The notes below the pieces were generated by a model. The model was not told the DNA's origin, did no database searches, and worked only from the letters and a program-made list of their open reading frames with translations. The translations under genes and the position numbers were made by a program. DNA of 64,000 bases from Thiosocius sp963759055 (GTDB lineage Bacteria > Pseudomonadota > Gammaproteobacteria > Chromatiales > Chromatiaceae), in the NCBI GenBank assembly GCA_963759055.1, contig CAVWYD010000002.1, forward strand, positions 124,001 to 188,000, read 5' to 3'. Positions 53,869 through 62,486 of this stretch are shown piece by piece (within the stretch, counting starts at the first letter, position 1; each line of letters starts with the position of its first letter).

Positions 53869-54057
53869 ATGCTTTATCTCAGCAATATCCTGATCGCCAA
53901 CCAGGACGTGCAGACCTTCGATGAGCTGAAACAGCTCGTCAGGGCCTTCGCGCAACAGGGCGAGATGTTCCTGCGCTTCGACGTCAAACCGCCCTACCCC
54001 GATACGCCGGTCGACTGGGAAGACCAGCTCGAGGCCACTTTCAGCAGCAGGTACTGA
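53869..54057 (+). CDS. Small protein of unknown function, second gene of the dioxygenase operon
   Basis: 62 residues, no signal peptide or membrane segment, rich in charged and aromatic residues (FLRFDVKPPYPDTPVDWEDQ). It starts 5 bp after the dioxygenase and 4 bp before the next gene, so it is surely part of the operon. I do not recognise the family. Confidence 0.55.
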   Translation: MLYLSNILIANQDVQTFDELKQLVRAFAQQGEMFLRFDVKPPYPDTPVDWEDQLEATFSSRY

Positions 54058-54061
54058 TCTA

Positions 54062-54778
54062 ATGGTTCAATATTTCAAGCCCGACGAACTGAAGGACACG
54101 GCCGCCGCATCGTTGCGCAAGGACCTTGGGCAGCAGGCGCAGCTAGAAGGCGAACTGGTTGAACTGCGGGAGCAACTGGAACGCCTGCCGGAAAACTCCC
54201 CGGCACCACAGCGCGCGTCGCTGATGCTCGAGATCGGCCGCGCATTGCAGATTCTCGAGCGTGGCGATGAAGCCTGGCCGATTACCCATACCGCATTCGG
54301 CATCTTTGTCTCCGAGCAGGAATGGGAGGCCGCCGCCGACGCCTGCAACGTCCTCTACGAGGCCGACCAGCCCGATTCGCTGATCGCACTCGGTCACGGC
54401 ATCTGGCTGGGCGTCACCTTTCCGATCGACCCCGAGATCTCGGTCAATCTGCTCAGTCACGTGATTGACGATACCCCGGATGACTCAGACGGAGCGGCCG
54501 TCGCGGCCTCGACGGCCTGCTTCATCGCCGACGTCCGTGCGCCGGAAGGTCCGGAGCGGGAACGTCTGGCCTTTTTCGCTCATCAGCTGCTGGGCCGTGT
54601 GGCCCGGCGCCATAGCGAGGTCGAAAACCAGGATCAGTTCGACCTTTGGGTCGAGCGCATGGAACTTAACGATCCAGACAAGTTTCTCGTCCGCTTACGC
54701 AACGTGGTGGACGTGCTGGTTCAGGACCAGTGGTGGTTCGACCGCGACGCATTGCAGGCACAGATTCCCGGAAACTGA
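54062..54778 (+). CDS. Hypothetical cytoplasmic protein (tetratricopeptide-like helices)
   Basis: 238 residues, nearly all helical, with repeats such as SLMLEIGRALQILERGDEAW and VSEQEWEAAADACNVLYEAD that look like TPR-type helical pairs. Starts 4 bp after the small ORF and ends 48 bp before the Cas6-like gene. No domain recognised with certainty. Confidence 0.6.
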   Translation: MVQYFKPDELKDTAAASLRKDLGQQAQLEGELVELREQLERLPENSPAPQRASLMLEIGRALQILERGDEAWPITHTAFGIFVSEQEWEAAADACNVLYEADQPDSLIALGHGIWLGVTFPIDPEISVNLLSHVIDDTPDDSDGAAVAASTACFIADVRAPEGPERERLAFFAHQLLGRVARRHSEVENQDQFDLWVERMELNDPDKFLVRLRNVVDVLVQDQWWFDRDALQAQIPGN

Positions 54779-54826
54779 ATCAGCTCGCACAAGGTCCAAC
54801 TGGCGTGGACACAAACAGGAAACACC

Positions 54827-55528
54827 ATGTTTTGGCAAGAAGATGACAGACCCAAGTCGTTTGAGGTCCCGGATGACATCGTCGATCTGGTGTTCGATAT
54901 CCAGTGTCGCGAACTGCCCGTAGACCATGCGCATGAGCTCGCGGTCGCGCTCGAGGCACTTCTGCCGCAGCTGCAGCAGGACCCCCGCCTTGGCGTGCAC
55001 ACGGTGCACCTTGCCGGATCGCAGAATGGCTGGGAGCGCCCGGACCCGAAACTCGGCCAGAAACTGATCCTGTCACGCCGCACCAAGCTCACGCTGCGGG
55101 TACCCGGCGAAAAATCACAGCAGGTACAGGACGCGCTGCACGGCGCAGACCTGGACATCGGCGGCTGCTCTCTGAAAATCGGCAAATCCAGGCAGAAGAA
55201 GCTGTCCAGCCAGGGCACCATCTTCTCGCGCTACGTAGTCCTCGAGCCGGGCGAGGAGAATGACGAAAACGCCTTTCTGCAACGCATTGTCTCGCACCTC
55301 GCGGCACAAGGTATCCGGGTGAAAAAGGCCCTGTGCGGTATGACCACAGAGGTCACCGGCCCGGACGGTCCCATCCAGACCCGCAGCATCATGATCGCGG
55401 ACCTTCGGGCGGAGGAGTCGGTCCGCCTGCAGGAGCAAGGCATCGGTCCGATGCGCCATATGGGCTGCGGGATTTTTATCCCGCACAAGGGCATCGAAGC
55501 GGTCAAGAAGGACGAAGACGACGGCTAG
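54827..55528 (+). CDS. Orphan Cas6/Cmx6-like RAMP protein (type I-MYXAN CRISPR Cas6 family)
   Basis: 233 residues after an AGGAAACACC ribosome binding site. The N-terminal LVFDIQCRELPVDHAHELAVALEALLPQL, the NGWERPDP stretch and LSRRTKLTLRVPGEK, then the C-terminal glycine-rich GIGPMRHMGCGIFIPHKGI, all match, from memory, the Cmx6 (MYXAN) Cas6 family. The glycine-rich loop is the RAMP hallmark, and the His near 35 is a candidate general-base residue. No other cas gene and no repeat array is present in the window. The protein might bind or cleave another structured RNA. Function is unproven. A RAMP-like relative not acting in CRISPR is also possible. Confidence 0.7.
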   Translation: MFWQEDDRPKSFEVPDDIVDLVFDIQCRELPVDHAHELAVALEALLPQLQQDPRLGVHTVHLAGSQNGWERPDPKLGQKLILSRRTKLTLRVPGEKSQQVQDALHGADLDIGGCSLKIGKSRQKKLSSQGTIFSRYVVLEPGEENDENAFLQRIVSHLAAQGIRVKKALCGMTTEVTGPDGPIQTRSIMIADLRAEESVRLQEQGIGPMRHMGCGIFIPHKGIEAVKKDEDDG

Positions 55529-55530
55529 GT

Positions 55531-55558
55531 TTAACAAACCCTGATATTCCAATATAAT
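55531..55558 (+). promoter_or_regulatory. Promoter of the cysteine-less DsrC paralogue
   Basis: A -35-like TTAACA at 55531-55536 and a consensus -10 TATAAT at 55553-55558 are 16 bases apart, near-ideal for the housekeeping sigma factor. Transcription would start near 55565, giving a leader of about 175 bases. Confidence 0.7.
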
Positions 55559-55602
55559 CCCAGGCCAGTTTTCGGCTGACCGGCCCGGGATCATGATCTG
55601 TG

Positions 55603-55647
55603 GGCAATCAGGATTCACCGCCAGTACCCCGGCCATTCCTGATTGCC
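55603..55647 (+). promoter_or_regulatory. Structured leader hairpin before the DsrC paralogue
   Basis: An 11-bp perfect stem (GGCAATCAGGA with TCCTGATTGCC) encloses a 23-base loop in the 5' leader. Possible roles are RNA stability, processing or a regulatory switch. No known riboswitch was recognised. Confidence 0.5.
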
Positions 55648-55738
55648 GGACTGTGTGACCATGGAAGTAAGGAGTCCGGAGCAGCCTCACCTTTGGGCAG
55701 ATATGCACTGAAACTCGTCACATAAGAGGAGCTTAAAA

Positions 55739-56083
55739 ATGGCACTGGAAGTAAATGGCAAGAGCATCGAGCTCGACGGCAATGGCAACCTCGTCGACCC
55801 GCACGCATGGGACGAGGATGTTGCAAAGGCCCTGGCTGCCGCGGATGACACGATGGACGAACTGACCCAGGAACATTTCGAGGTACTGAAGTACCTGCGC
55901 GAGGAATACTTCAACAACAACAACAACCAGCCTATGGAACGCCAGATAAACAAGGAGATGGGCAAGATCTGGGGCAAGAAGATCAGCAGCAAGGATCTTT
56001 ACAGGTTGTTCCCGGGTGCGCCCAGCAAGCAGGGCAACCGTATCGCCGGTCTGCCGTACATTGCTCGCAAGGGCGGCTACTGA
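55739..56083 (+). CDS. DsrC-family paralogue lacking both C-terminal cysteines (RspA-like)
   Basis: 114 residues with the DsrC/TusE fold (ALEVNGKSIELDGNGNL at the start, YLREEYFNNNNNQP in the middle). The C-terminal arm reads KQGNRIAGLPYIARKGGY, so both conserved cysteines are gone. DsrC-like proteins without cysteines (called RspA) are proposed to regulate rather than carry sulfur. A strong AAGAGGAGC site precedes the ATG. It is transcribed alone from 55531 and ends at the terminator 56121. It could also compete with DsrC for partners. Confidence 0.88.
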   Translation: MALEVNGKSIELDGNGNLVDPHAWDEDVAKALAAADDTMDELTQEHFEVLKYLREEYFNNNNNQPMERQINKEMGKIWGKKISSKDLYRLFPGAPSKQGNRIAGLPYIARKGGY

Positions 56084-56120
56084 GCCGACGGCTATTCCGG
56101 GGGACGCCCCGGGGGTCTTG

Positions 56121-56149
56121 AAAAAGGCAGCCTTCGGGCTGTCTTTTTC
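56121..56149 (+). terminator. Rho-independent terminator of the DsrC paralogue
   Basis: A stem (GGCAGCC-TTCG-GGCTGTC with one G-U pair) extended by A-T pairs, followed by TTTTT. The TTCG tetraloop and T-run make this a typical intrinsic terminator 38 bp after the stop codon. Confidence 0.92.
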
Positions 56150-56270
56150 GTTTGAATCTTTTGTTTGTTGCGCTAACGCGCGGATTTATCTTGATGCGCG
56201 CGGCGGCGCACATCAAAAAAACATCGCTAGTCAGCAGGCACAGCCTGCCCTACCCAAAAAACTCTCAGAC

Positions 56271-56942
56271 CTACACTTCGGCCCACATTCTGAGCAGGTT
56301 GACATAAGAACGATCCACGTTCTTGGTGACGTCACTCTCAGGATCGGTACGCAACAGATGCTCGCGTGCCTGATCCAGTTCATACAGCAGCTCGCGCTTC
56401 GCTGCATCGCGCACAAAGCTCTGAATCCAGGTCAAAGCAACCATTCGTTCACCCCGGGTAACCTCCGCCACCCGGTGCACGCTCGCAGAGGGGTAGACCA
56501 CGGCATGTCCCGCTGCCAGTTTGATCTCCTGGTCGCCGAACGGTGTACGGATGACCAGCTCACCGCCTTCGTAACTCTCAGGCGGATTGAGAAAGATGGT
56601 CATAGATACATCACTACGAAACCTGGGCCCCTGCCCCATGATCGGGTCATCTACATGGTCGCCATACCGCATGCCCGGCTGATATCTGGCAAAGATAAAA
56701 TCCGCCACCTTGGCCGGCAGCACGGCACTGCGAAAAACGCCACTGTGACCGACGCTGGCCATCACCACCCGGTAAAGCCTTTGCAGCAGCTCCGGATTCA
56801 GCGCCAGCTCCTCATTGTTCTTGACCTTGCTCGCCGCCATGCCCGCAGTGAGCTTGCCATCCTGGAACTCTGCGCGCTCCAGCAGCTCGTGAATCTTCTC
56901 CAGTTGAGCGCTATTGAGCAGCTCCGAAATCTCTATAAGCAT
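56271..56942 (-). CDS. Fe(II)/2-oxoglutarate hydroxylase of the PiuC/YbiX type
   Basis: 223 residues from the ATG at 56942, preceded by GGGAGGCGGG. The Fe site motif HVDDPIM (near 92), the distal His of PSASVHRVAEV (near 155) and R in RGERMVALTW (near 165) fit the PKHD-type hydroxylases. PiuC often accompanies iron-siderophore uptake genes, but none is seen here. It is convergent with the DsrC paralogue. The substrate is unknown. Confidence 0.85.
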   Translation of the reverse strand: MLIEISELLNSAQLEKIHELLERAEFQDGKLTAGMAASKVKNNEELALNPELLQRLYRVVMASVGHSGVFRSAVLPAKVADFIFARYQPGMRYGDHVDDPIMGQGPRFRSDVSMTIFLNPPESYEGGELVIRTPFGDQEIKLAAGHAVVYPSASVHRVAEVTRGERMVALTWIQSFVRDAAKRELLYELDQAREHLLRTDPESDVTKNVDRSYVNLLRMWAEV

Positions 56943-57052
56943 CGCATCCCGCCTCCCATCAGCGGTAGAATTGGGCAGCCGATACTGCGTGTTTGGCGCC
57001 GCCAAGCCCCAGGGAACAGCCAGTCTGAATCATTGCCGCCCGGAACACCAAA

Positions 57053-57643
57053 ATGATATTGAAGGTACAGATAGACGACAAACTGCTGGAACTGAATGTG
57101 CCCGAAGCATTCATCGATCAGGCACAGGATTTCTTTGCGAAGATGGATGCCGATATGGATCAGGGCTGGCAGGTGAATCGGGAATGGGTTGAACGACCTG
57201 ACGCCATCCTGCGCGCCCAGATCGCCGCAAACAAGCTGTTCACCGCGCTGGAAAATGAGGATCACAAGCTTGGTCGCTTGATGGCCGGCTATATTGTCTC
57301 ACGCATACCGAATATCGAATCTGTCGAATTGAATCCCGCCGGAGAAACGCGCGACCACCGTATCAACCTAAGCGGCGACACAGTGGCCGAAGCCGCACCG
57401 CCGAACATCGCGACCACCATGGCCCACCCGGGTATACCGACCGGCCTCAACAAGATGGAAGCCATGGCCCAGGCGGCCAAGGATGTGAGCCAAGTCTTCA
57501 AGATGGGCCGGCAGTACCGCTTTTCTGTCTACAATCATGCCACCGAAGGTTGGGAGGAATCGCCCGCGATCGCAGACAAGGAGCAGGCCGAAAAGATGCG
57601 CGAACATGCATTTAAGGCACGCTTCGAGGCGCTTTGCGGTTGA
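57053..57643 (+). CDS. Hypothetical cytoplasmic protein
   Basis: 196 residues, no membrane segments or signal peptide. The N-terminus (MILKVQIDDKLLELNVPEAFIDQ) is a beta-then-helix unit, and the C-terminus contains an EGWEESPAIADKEQAEKMREHAFKARFEAL helix. It reads like a conserved hypothetical from sulfur oxidisers, but I cannot name the family. It starts 6 bp before a second hypothetical, forming an operon of two. Confidence 0.55.
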   Translation: MILKVQIDDKLLELNVPEAFIDQAQDFFAKMDADMDQGWQVNREWVERPDAILRAQIAANKLFTALENEDHKLGRLMAGYIVSRIPNIESVELNPAGETRDHRINLSGDTVAEAAPPNIATTMAHPGIPTGLNKMEAMAQAAKDVSQVFKMGRQYRFSVYNHATEGWEESPAIADKEQAEKMREHAFKARFEALCG

Positions 57644-57648
57644 CCTGA

Positions 57649-58005
57649 GTGCCGGCTATCGACACCGTCACCGCACCCGTGGTGCTGCGTCACCCGGATG
57701 GTGAAGAACAACTGATCGCCGCCTGCTTCAGCCATCCACTCGGACTGCTCTATTTCGATCTGTACTGGCACCTGTCGACGCCACAGGAAGCCGCCCATCT
57801 GATCCAGGGCGACCTGAGCGGCCAAGGCCCCTGGCGGATTGGCGATTCACGCCTGCGGGTACTCGGCTGCCACAACACCGACCCGCATCTGCAGGACGAC
57901 TTCATTGCCTGGCAAAAGTATCTGCAGTCGCACGCCGACGGCTATCCACCGCGTGAACAGATCATCGAATTGGCACGGCGACTCGGCGCTTTGCCGCAGG
58001 TCTGA
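57649..58005 (+). CDS. Hypothetical cytoplasmic protein
   Basis: 118 residues, started by GTG 6 bp after the preceding gene. A Cys and His-rich middle (VLGCHNTDPHLQDD) could bind a metal. The sequence has no family that I recognise. Confidence 0.5.
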   Translation: MPAIDTVTAPVVLRHPDGEEQLIAACFSHPLGLLYFDLYWHLSTPQEAAHLIQGDLSGQGPWRIGDSRLRVLGCHNTDPHLQDDFIAWQKYLQSHADGYPPREQIIELARRLGALPQV

Positions 58006-58158
58006 AACGATCCCACAAGGGCCACGCCCCGCTCGCGCCACAGGGGCGAGGTCATAAGTTTTTCTTAACGGCTTATATGATAAAGTCGTGTGCGGTCATT
58101 TTTTCAATCAGTCGCAAGAAGCTGTATCAAGTCCGCCACCGCCATAGGAGTTTGAGCC

Positions 58159-58632
58159 TTGAGCCACGATGATTTAGTGAAGTATCTGCGGTCACATACG
58201 ATCTTTTCTGACCTCGAGCCAGCACACATCGAGACTTTGGCAAAACATGCCAGTGAAAAAGCGTTTGTCGCGGGTGACCTGTTGTTCAGGCAGGAAGAAC
58301 CGGCTGAGCATTTCTACATCCTTATAGAAGGTTCAATCCAGGTCGAGGTGCCGGCGATAATGGGACCGGCGCTTGTCGTGCAGACCTTGGGAGCGGATGA
58401 GGTCCTCGGATGGTCTTGGTTGATACCGCCTTACAAATGGACCTTTGAAGCAAAGGCCCAAAGCGACTCGAAAGTGCTCGTATTCGATGGAAAAATCCTG
58501 TTGCAGTTGTGCGAGAAAGACACCGACTTCGGCTATGCGCTGATGAAGCGGTTCACGGGCCTGATGTCGCAACGCCTGCATGCGGCCCGTTTGAAGATGA
58601 TGGACAGCTGGGCGCCGGCCGGCTGGGCATAA
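58159..58632 (+). CDS. Cyclic-nucleotide-binding (cNMP-like) domain protein
   Basis: 157 residues read from TTG at 58159 with AGGAG eight bases upstream. It is a stand-alone cyclic-nucleotide-binding-like beta roll (EEPAEHFYILIEGSIQVEV) without a DNA-binding domain. Proteins of this kind can sense small molecules, but neither ligand nor target is evident. Downstream lies a short dyad (GCTCAC with GTGAGC, about 58634-58649) between this and the convergent CHAD gene. Confidence 0.7.
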   Translation: MSHDDLVKYLRSHTIFSDLEPAHIETLAKHASEKAFVAGDLLFRQEEPAEHFYILIEGSIQVEVPAIMGPALVVQTLGADEVLGWSWLIPPYKWTFEAKAQSDSKVLVFDGKILLQLCEKDTDFGYALMKRFTGLMSQRLHAARLKMMDSWAPAGWA

Positions 58633-58681
58633 GCTCACGAGGGGGTGAGCTGCCCCCTGCCCCCGTTTGCAGAAAGCCGCT

Positions 58682-59629
58682 TCAGTTGTCGGCCTGGATC
58701 AGGGCCGACTTATTCCACCAGGGGTGCTTGGCCTCGATGAACTCCTCCCAGTAGAGATCGAAGCGGTCCAGCATGTGGTAATAGTCGCAGGTTCGCCAGC
58801 CGATCAGTCCACCGGCAAAAACCAAGGTTTCGTGACCTGCTTTGTCCTTGAGCAGTTCATCCAGCAGATGATGCATGACGGCCACATCATTCATCAGTCC
58901 GAGCAGATCCTGCAGCCCCTTCATCTGAAGCATGAAGGTATCCATGCCCATGAACAGCGGAGTGAAAAACTCCGCCGCATAGCGTAACTTCTTGCACTGG
59001 ATGCGCAGGCTGTGCATCGCCTTGGGGTCGAGCCGGTCAACATGGCTTCCCGCCGCGAGAACCTTGCGTTCCTGTTTGTCCATGAGCTGGCGCGAGAAGG
59101 GCACCATGTTCATGGACAGGGTTTTCAATTCCTTCTTGCTCGGCTCAGCCGATTCCCATTGCTTTTCACTGAACCAGGGCTCGAAACCTTCCTTGAACGA
59201 TCGGTAGCGATCGCTGTCCAGCATGGGCTGGACCTGCTGTTGATAGACCTCGACCCGCCGCGCCTCAGCCAATTCCAGCAACCCATCGCAGCCGCTTAAA
59301 GGAAGGTTGTCGGCGATTGCTCTGAGCCCCTCGGAGATGAACACGTCCAGGTCCCGTGCCATACCCAATTCACCTGCAACCCAGCGCAACTCTTCGGACC
59401 AGTAGCTGCTCGCCGATTTCGGTATGGCCTTGCGGAACAGCGACATTGCAGAACGCATGCGACGCAGGGTGACCCTGAACTGATGCACCCCCTCGATATC
59501 GTCCCAGGACCGCGCGGCCTCCTCCCAGGTGAGCAGGTAATTATAATTGTGTCGCAAGATGGCGGCGAAGGCATCACTGACCGACTGATCCGCCATCACC
59601 GGCGCCGGCGTCTTTGATTTCTTCGGCAT
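58682..59629 (-). CDS. CHAD-domain protein
   Basis: 315 residues. The CHAD domain shows repeated conserved His and basic residues (HQFRVTLRRMRSAMSLFRK near 50, MHSLRIQCKKLRYAAEFF near 210). CHAD domains bind polyphosphate. No CYTH domain is fused. The target is unknown. It is convergent with the cNMP-like gene. Confidence 0.85.
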   Translation of the reverse strand: MPKKSKTPAPVMADQSVSDAFAAILRHNYNYLLTWEEAARSWDDIEGVHQFRVTLRRMRSAMSLFRKAIPKSASSYWSEELRWVAGELGMARDLDVFISEGLRAIADNLPLSGCDGLLELAEARRVEVYQQQVQPMLDSDRYRSFKEGFEPWFSEKQWESAEPSKKELKTLSMNMVPFSRQLMDKQERKVLAAGSHVDRLDPKAMHSLRIQCKKLRYAAEFFTPLFMGMDTFMLQMKGLQDLLGLMNDVAVMHHLLDELLKDKAGHETLVFAGGLIGWRTCDYYHMLDRFDLYWEEFIEAKHPWWNKSALIQADN

Positions 59630-59883
59630 AATATTCGTTATCTCCTCATCTCCCCCTTACCACCACGGTGCGGGCGGAACAACCGGGCGGATTTTTTGTT
59701 AGCGGCCGTGCTCGAGACAGCCACGCAGCCCGCCCGTGCTCCGCGCTGGTTCGCAGAGCCTGTCTTGTCTCCGTGTTAAGTAGCTATGTCCCTGCCGGCT
59801 TCGCCCGAGTTTACGTCGCCCATTTGGATTCCGCCATGTCGTGCACCAAGTATTCAAGTCTCGCCGACTCTCAGCCCTTTGCA

Positions 59884-61578
59884 TCAGCCCGCACCACCCT
59901 GCCCAATCTCCAACCCCGAGACCATCTCCAGTTTGGTCTGAATCGAGCGCGCCGAGTAACGGATGGTATTGAGTGCCACTTCGTCGGATCCTGGACGGGC
60001 GTGCTGAAGCAGCACGGCGGTTCGGTCAATGATCCGGTCTACCAGCTGATGAATGCTCTCATGCTGTTCCCGTAACAGCTCCTGTCTTGCCCGCACCGAT
60101 TGCCGAAGCTCTTTCTCGACCTGCAGGCGTTCATCCAACGACCGTGGTTGCTGGATCAATTCCTGCAAGCGCTCGCATGCATCCGCCTCTCGCATGGTCG
60201 CCTTCCACCAGTCGATGAATCCCGCCTTGTGGTCAGCCATGGCATTGACCGAGCCGGCCATCAGATTGACCTCGTCCCTGCCCCCGGGGAAAAACGGCAC
60301 CCTTTCGGCCGGCTGCTCCGCGGCGAGCCGATCCAGCAAGCCCGCCATTCTGAGCAATGGCCGGACGATGGAGACAGTAATCGCAAAGGCGAGGAAAATG
60401 CCCAGAAGTGTCGCCGCGACAACCACCCACAACATGGCCTGCTCGTTGCGGGTGGTCACCTCATCGATATTCGTCCGCGTGGCGGTCATAGCCCGGTCGG
60501 CGCTCCTAACATTGGCCTCCACCAGGCCCACGATCTCCGATACGGTCACGAGCATCTCTTCGTTCAACCGCGTGATACGGTCGTTCTGGCTAACCAGGGC
60601 AAGGAAATCCCGACGGTAGTTGTCGAGCAAGAACGTGAACCGCGTCTTGTCCGCTTCCGCGATCGCCGAGGTCTTTACCTGCGCTGCAATCTGGTTAACC
60701 AGGGCGATCGTCATGTCCACGTATTTCTTGTCACCCCGCAGCAGGTAATCCTTCTCCCTGCGCCGCACCTGGAGGATATCCTCGCCCACACCGGAAAGAT
60801 GACGGGCCGTGAGGAGCGCCTCTATCCGGTGGGCCGCCTGCCGGAAAGGCCCTTTTCCCGTATGCGGTTGCGGATCACCGAGCACGATTGTTGCGTATTG
60901 TTCGAAGGTATCCCGGTAGACCGCGATCTCGTGAAACAGACTTGCCTTCAGGCCATCGCCCAGCTCCGATTCCGCGACCTCCGCTGAAAATTCCCTGATC
61001 AGCTGCAGCACCAGCTCCTGATATTGCGCCTCGCGCCTCAGGCCCAGGTCTTTCTCGCCGCGGCGAATCTGCAACAGCAGCAGATAGAGCTGGTCAACCT
61101 TGAGCTGTCCGGCCATGTCTTCCAGCTCATGGACGCTATCTCGAAAAGCCCCCTGCAGGCCGCTGTCGTGATCCAGGCCCTTCAGGCGCCAGGCCTCCAC
61201 GACATCCTGGAAGCGTCGTCCATAGCCATTGATCAGCTCAGCCATGCGTTCCGAGACAGGCCCCTCCTCAACCGCCTGCATCCGTCCGGCTGCCGCGAGT
61301 GCCTGCTCCAGACTGTGGTGAACTTCGCGGGCAAAGGCTTCATCACGGCTGAGCACGAAGCTCTTCTCGGCGTGCTGGGCCCGCAGCATGCTGCTCTCGA
61401 TCGCCATGGCCAGCGTTTTTCTGGCCCCGTAGACGTCATGCAGCTGACGGTAATCGCTGAGCGCCTGCTCGAGAGTGTTGTGATATTGCCAGATCACCCC
61501 CAAAAACAGCAGACCCACGATACCGAAACCGAAGCCGATCTTCTCGCCAATGCGCAGCTTTCTGGTCCACCTGCCCAT
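59884..61578 (-). CDS. HBM/HAMP sensor protein without an output domain
   Basis: About 564 residues from the ATG at 61578, preceded by AGGGGGAG. There is an N-terminal membrane helix (FGFGIVGLLFLGVIW), a large helical periplasmic region of the helical bimodular (HBM) type with two copies of the xRRxEKxYLL segment (QVRRREKDYLLRG and QIRRGEKDLGL), a second membrane helix (AMLWVVVAATLLGIFLAFAI) and a HAMP domain. The C-terminus is only a coiled coil of about 100 residues, with no kinase or MCP domain. It may act through an unlinked partner, such as the degenerate receiver at 62097. Confidence 0.75.
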   Translation of the reverse strand: MGRWTRKLRIGEKIGFGFGIVGLLFLGVIWQYHNTLEQALSDYRQLHDVYGARKTLAMAIESSMLRAQHAEKSFVLSRDEAFAREVHHSLEQALAAAGRMQAVEEGPVSERMAELINGYGRRFQDVVEAWRLKGLDHDSGLQGAFRDSVHELEDMAGQLKVDQLYLLLLQIRRGEKDLGLRREAQYQELVLQLIREFSAEVAESELGDGLKASLFHEIAVYRDTFEQYATIVLGDPQPHTGKGPFRQAAHRIEALLTARHLSGVGEDILQVRRREKDYLLRGDKKYVDMTIALVNQIAAQVKTSAIAEADKTRFTFLLDNYRRDFLALVSQNDRITRLNEEMLVTVSEIVGLVEANVRSADRAMTATRTNIDEVTTRNEQAMLWVVVAATLLGIFLAFAITVSIVRPLLRMAGLLDRLAAEQPAERVPFFPGGRDEVNLMAGSVNAMADHKAGFIDWWKATMREADACERLQELIQQPRSLDERLQVEKELRQSVRARQELLREQHESIHQLVDRIIDRTAVLLQHARPGSDEVALNTIRYSARSIQTKLEMVSGLEIGQGGAG

Positions 61579-61729
61579 GTTTCTCCCCCTCGCGCTGAGC
61601 GCCGCCAACTCCGACGGTACCATCTGTCACATTACAAAATCATGACCATGGCCGAGATGGGGTCATGCCGTCGGGTGGGACAGTGGTTGTGTCTTTATCG
61701 CCACGCTTGAATCGCGCGGCCTCCAGACG

Positions 61730-61996
61730 TCATTTCTTCTCGATCCAGGTCGAATGATGATCGCCCTCGGCCCGGGTATGTACGACCTGGTTGCCCGTCT
61801 GGCGCGAAAACATCTCCAGTTCTTTCACGTACTGTTGCTGCTGATAGGTCACCTTGAGCACCTCACCGGTCTGCATCCTGGCAAACTCGGCCTTGGTCTT
61901 CAGAATGGGCAGCGGGCAGTTCATGCTGCGGACATCCAGGCTGCGGTCGTATGCGGGTGCCATTGCGCCCTGCTGTTCGGATGTATCAGGTGGCAT
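61730..61996 (-). CDS. tusA: TusA-type sulfur carrier
   Basis: 88 residues from the ATG at 61996 with a strong AAGGAGA site. The CPxP motif (NCPLPILKTK near 29) carries the sulfane sulfur. TusA hands sulfur to DsrEFH in this pathway. The N-terminal 15 residues are longer than in E. coli TusA. It lies beside the sensor gene in the same orientation. Confidence 0.9.
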   Translation of the reverse strand: MPPDTSEQQGAMAPAYDRSLDVRSMNCPLPILKTKAEFARMQTGEVLKVTYQQQQYVKELEMFSRQTGNQVVHTRAEGDHHSTWIEKK

Positions 61997-62096
61997 GGAT
62001 GGTTCTCCTTTTTGTTCACAACAGGGTGGCGCAACGGGGCTCTGTCCCCGTTGGAGCACGGGCTTCGGATATGGCGTAGGTTGGCACAAAGACGCT

Positions 62097-62486
62097 TTAG
62101 CCGCTAACGGCCTGTGCCGCCTTCGCCTCAAGCAGGACGCGCTCTACCTTTTCGGCCGTAATCGGGAACGCGATCTTGGCGAACAGCGGAAAGCGTGCTT
62201 CAAGGATTGCCAGCTTCTGCGCCTGTTCAGGCAGATAAAACACGATCACCCGGACCTCGGGATGACGCTGCAGCACGGCCATCAGGGTCTCGAGATTGGA
62301 TGTGCGGTCACGAAAATCCGACTGAAAGATATACTCGGCCACAATGACATCGGGCACCCCCTTCTTCAACAGACCGTGCGCCTTGCGCTGTGAGTTGGCC
62401 ACATCAACACTGAAGCCCAGCTTCTGATAGAGCGGCAGGAGATTTGGATAACCACCCAGCTCGATGATGGCCAGCAATCGCGGCAT
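62097..62486 (-). CDS. Degenerate receiver-like protein
   Basis: 129 residues from the ATG at 62486, overlapping the stop of the upstream oxygenase gene (TGATG). The fold looks like a CheY-type receiver (LAIIELGGYPNLLPLYQKLG, then GVPDVIVAEYIF, then VRVIVFYLP), but the phospho-acceptor Asp is replaced (VAEYIF) and the usual Lys-Pro near the end is Phe-Pro. It probably is not phosphorylated and may work by protein contact. Translation is coupled to the oxygenase. Confidence 0.6.
   Translation of the reverse strand: MPRLLAIIELGGYPNLLPLYQKLGFSVDVANSQRKAHGLLKKGVPDVIVAEYIFQSDFRDRTSNLETLMAVLQRHPEVRVIVFYLPEQAQKLAILEARFPLFAKIAFPITAEKVERVLLEAKAAQAVSG

Noticed and set aside
52500..56300. Search for a CRISPR array near the Cas6-like gene
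   Set aside because: No evenly spaced repeats of 25-40 bases were seen in this interval or elsewhere in the window.
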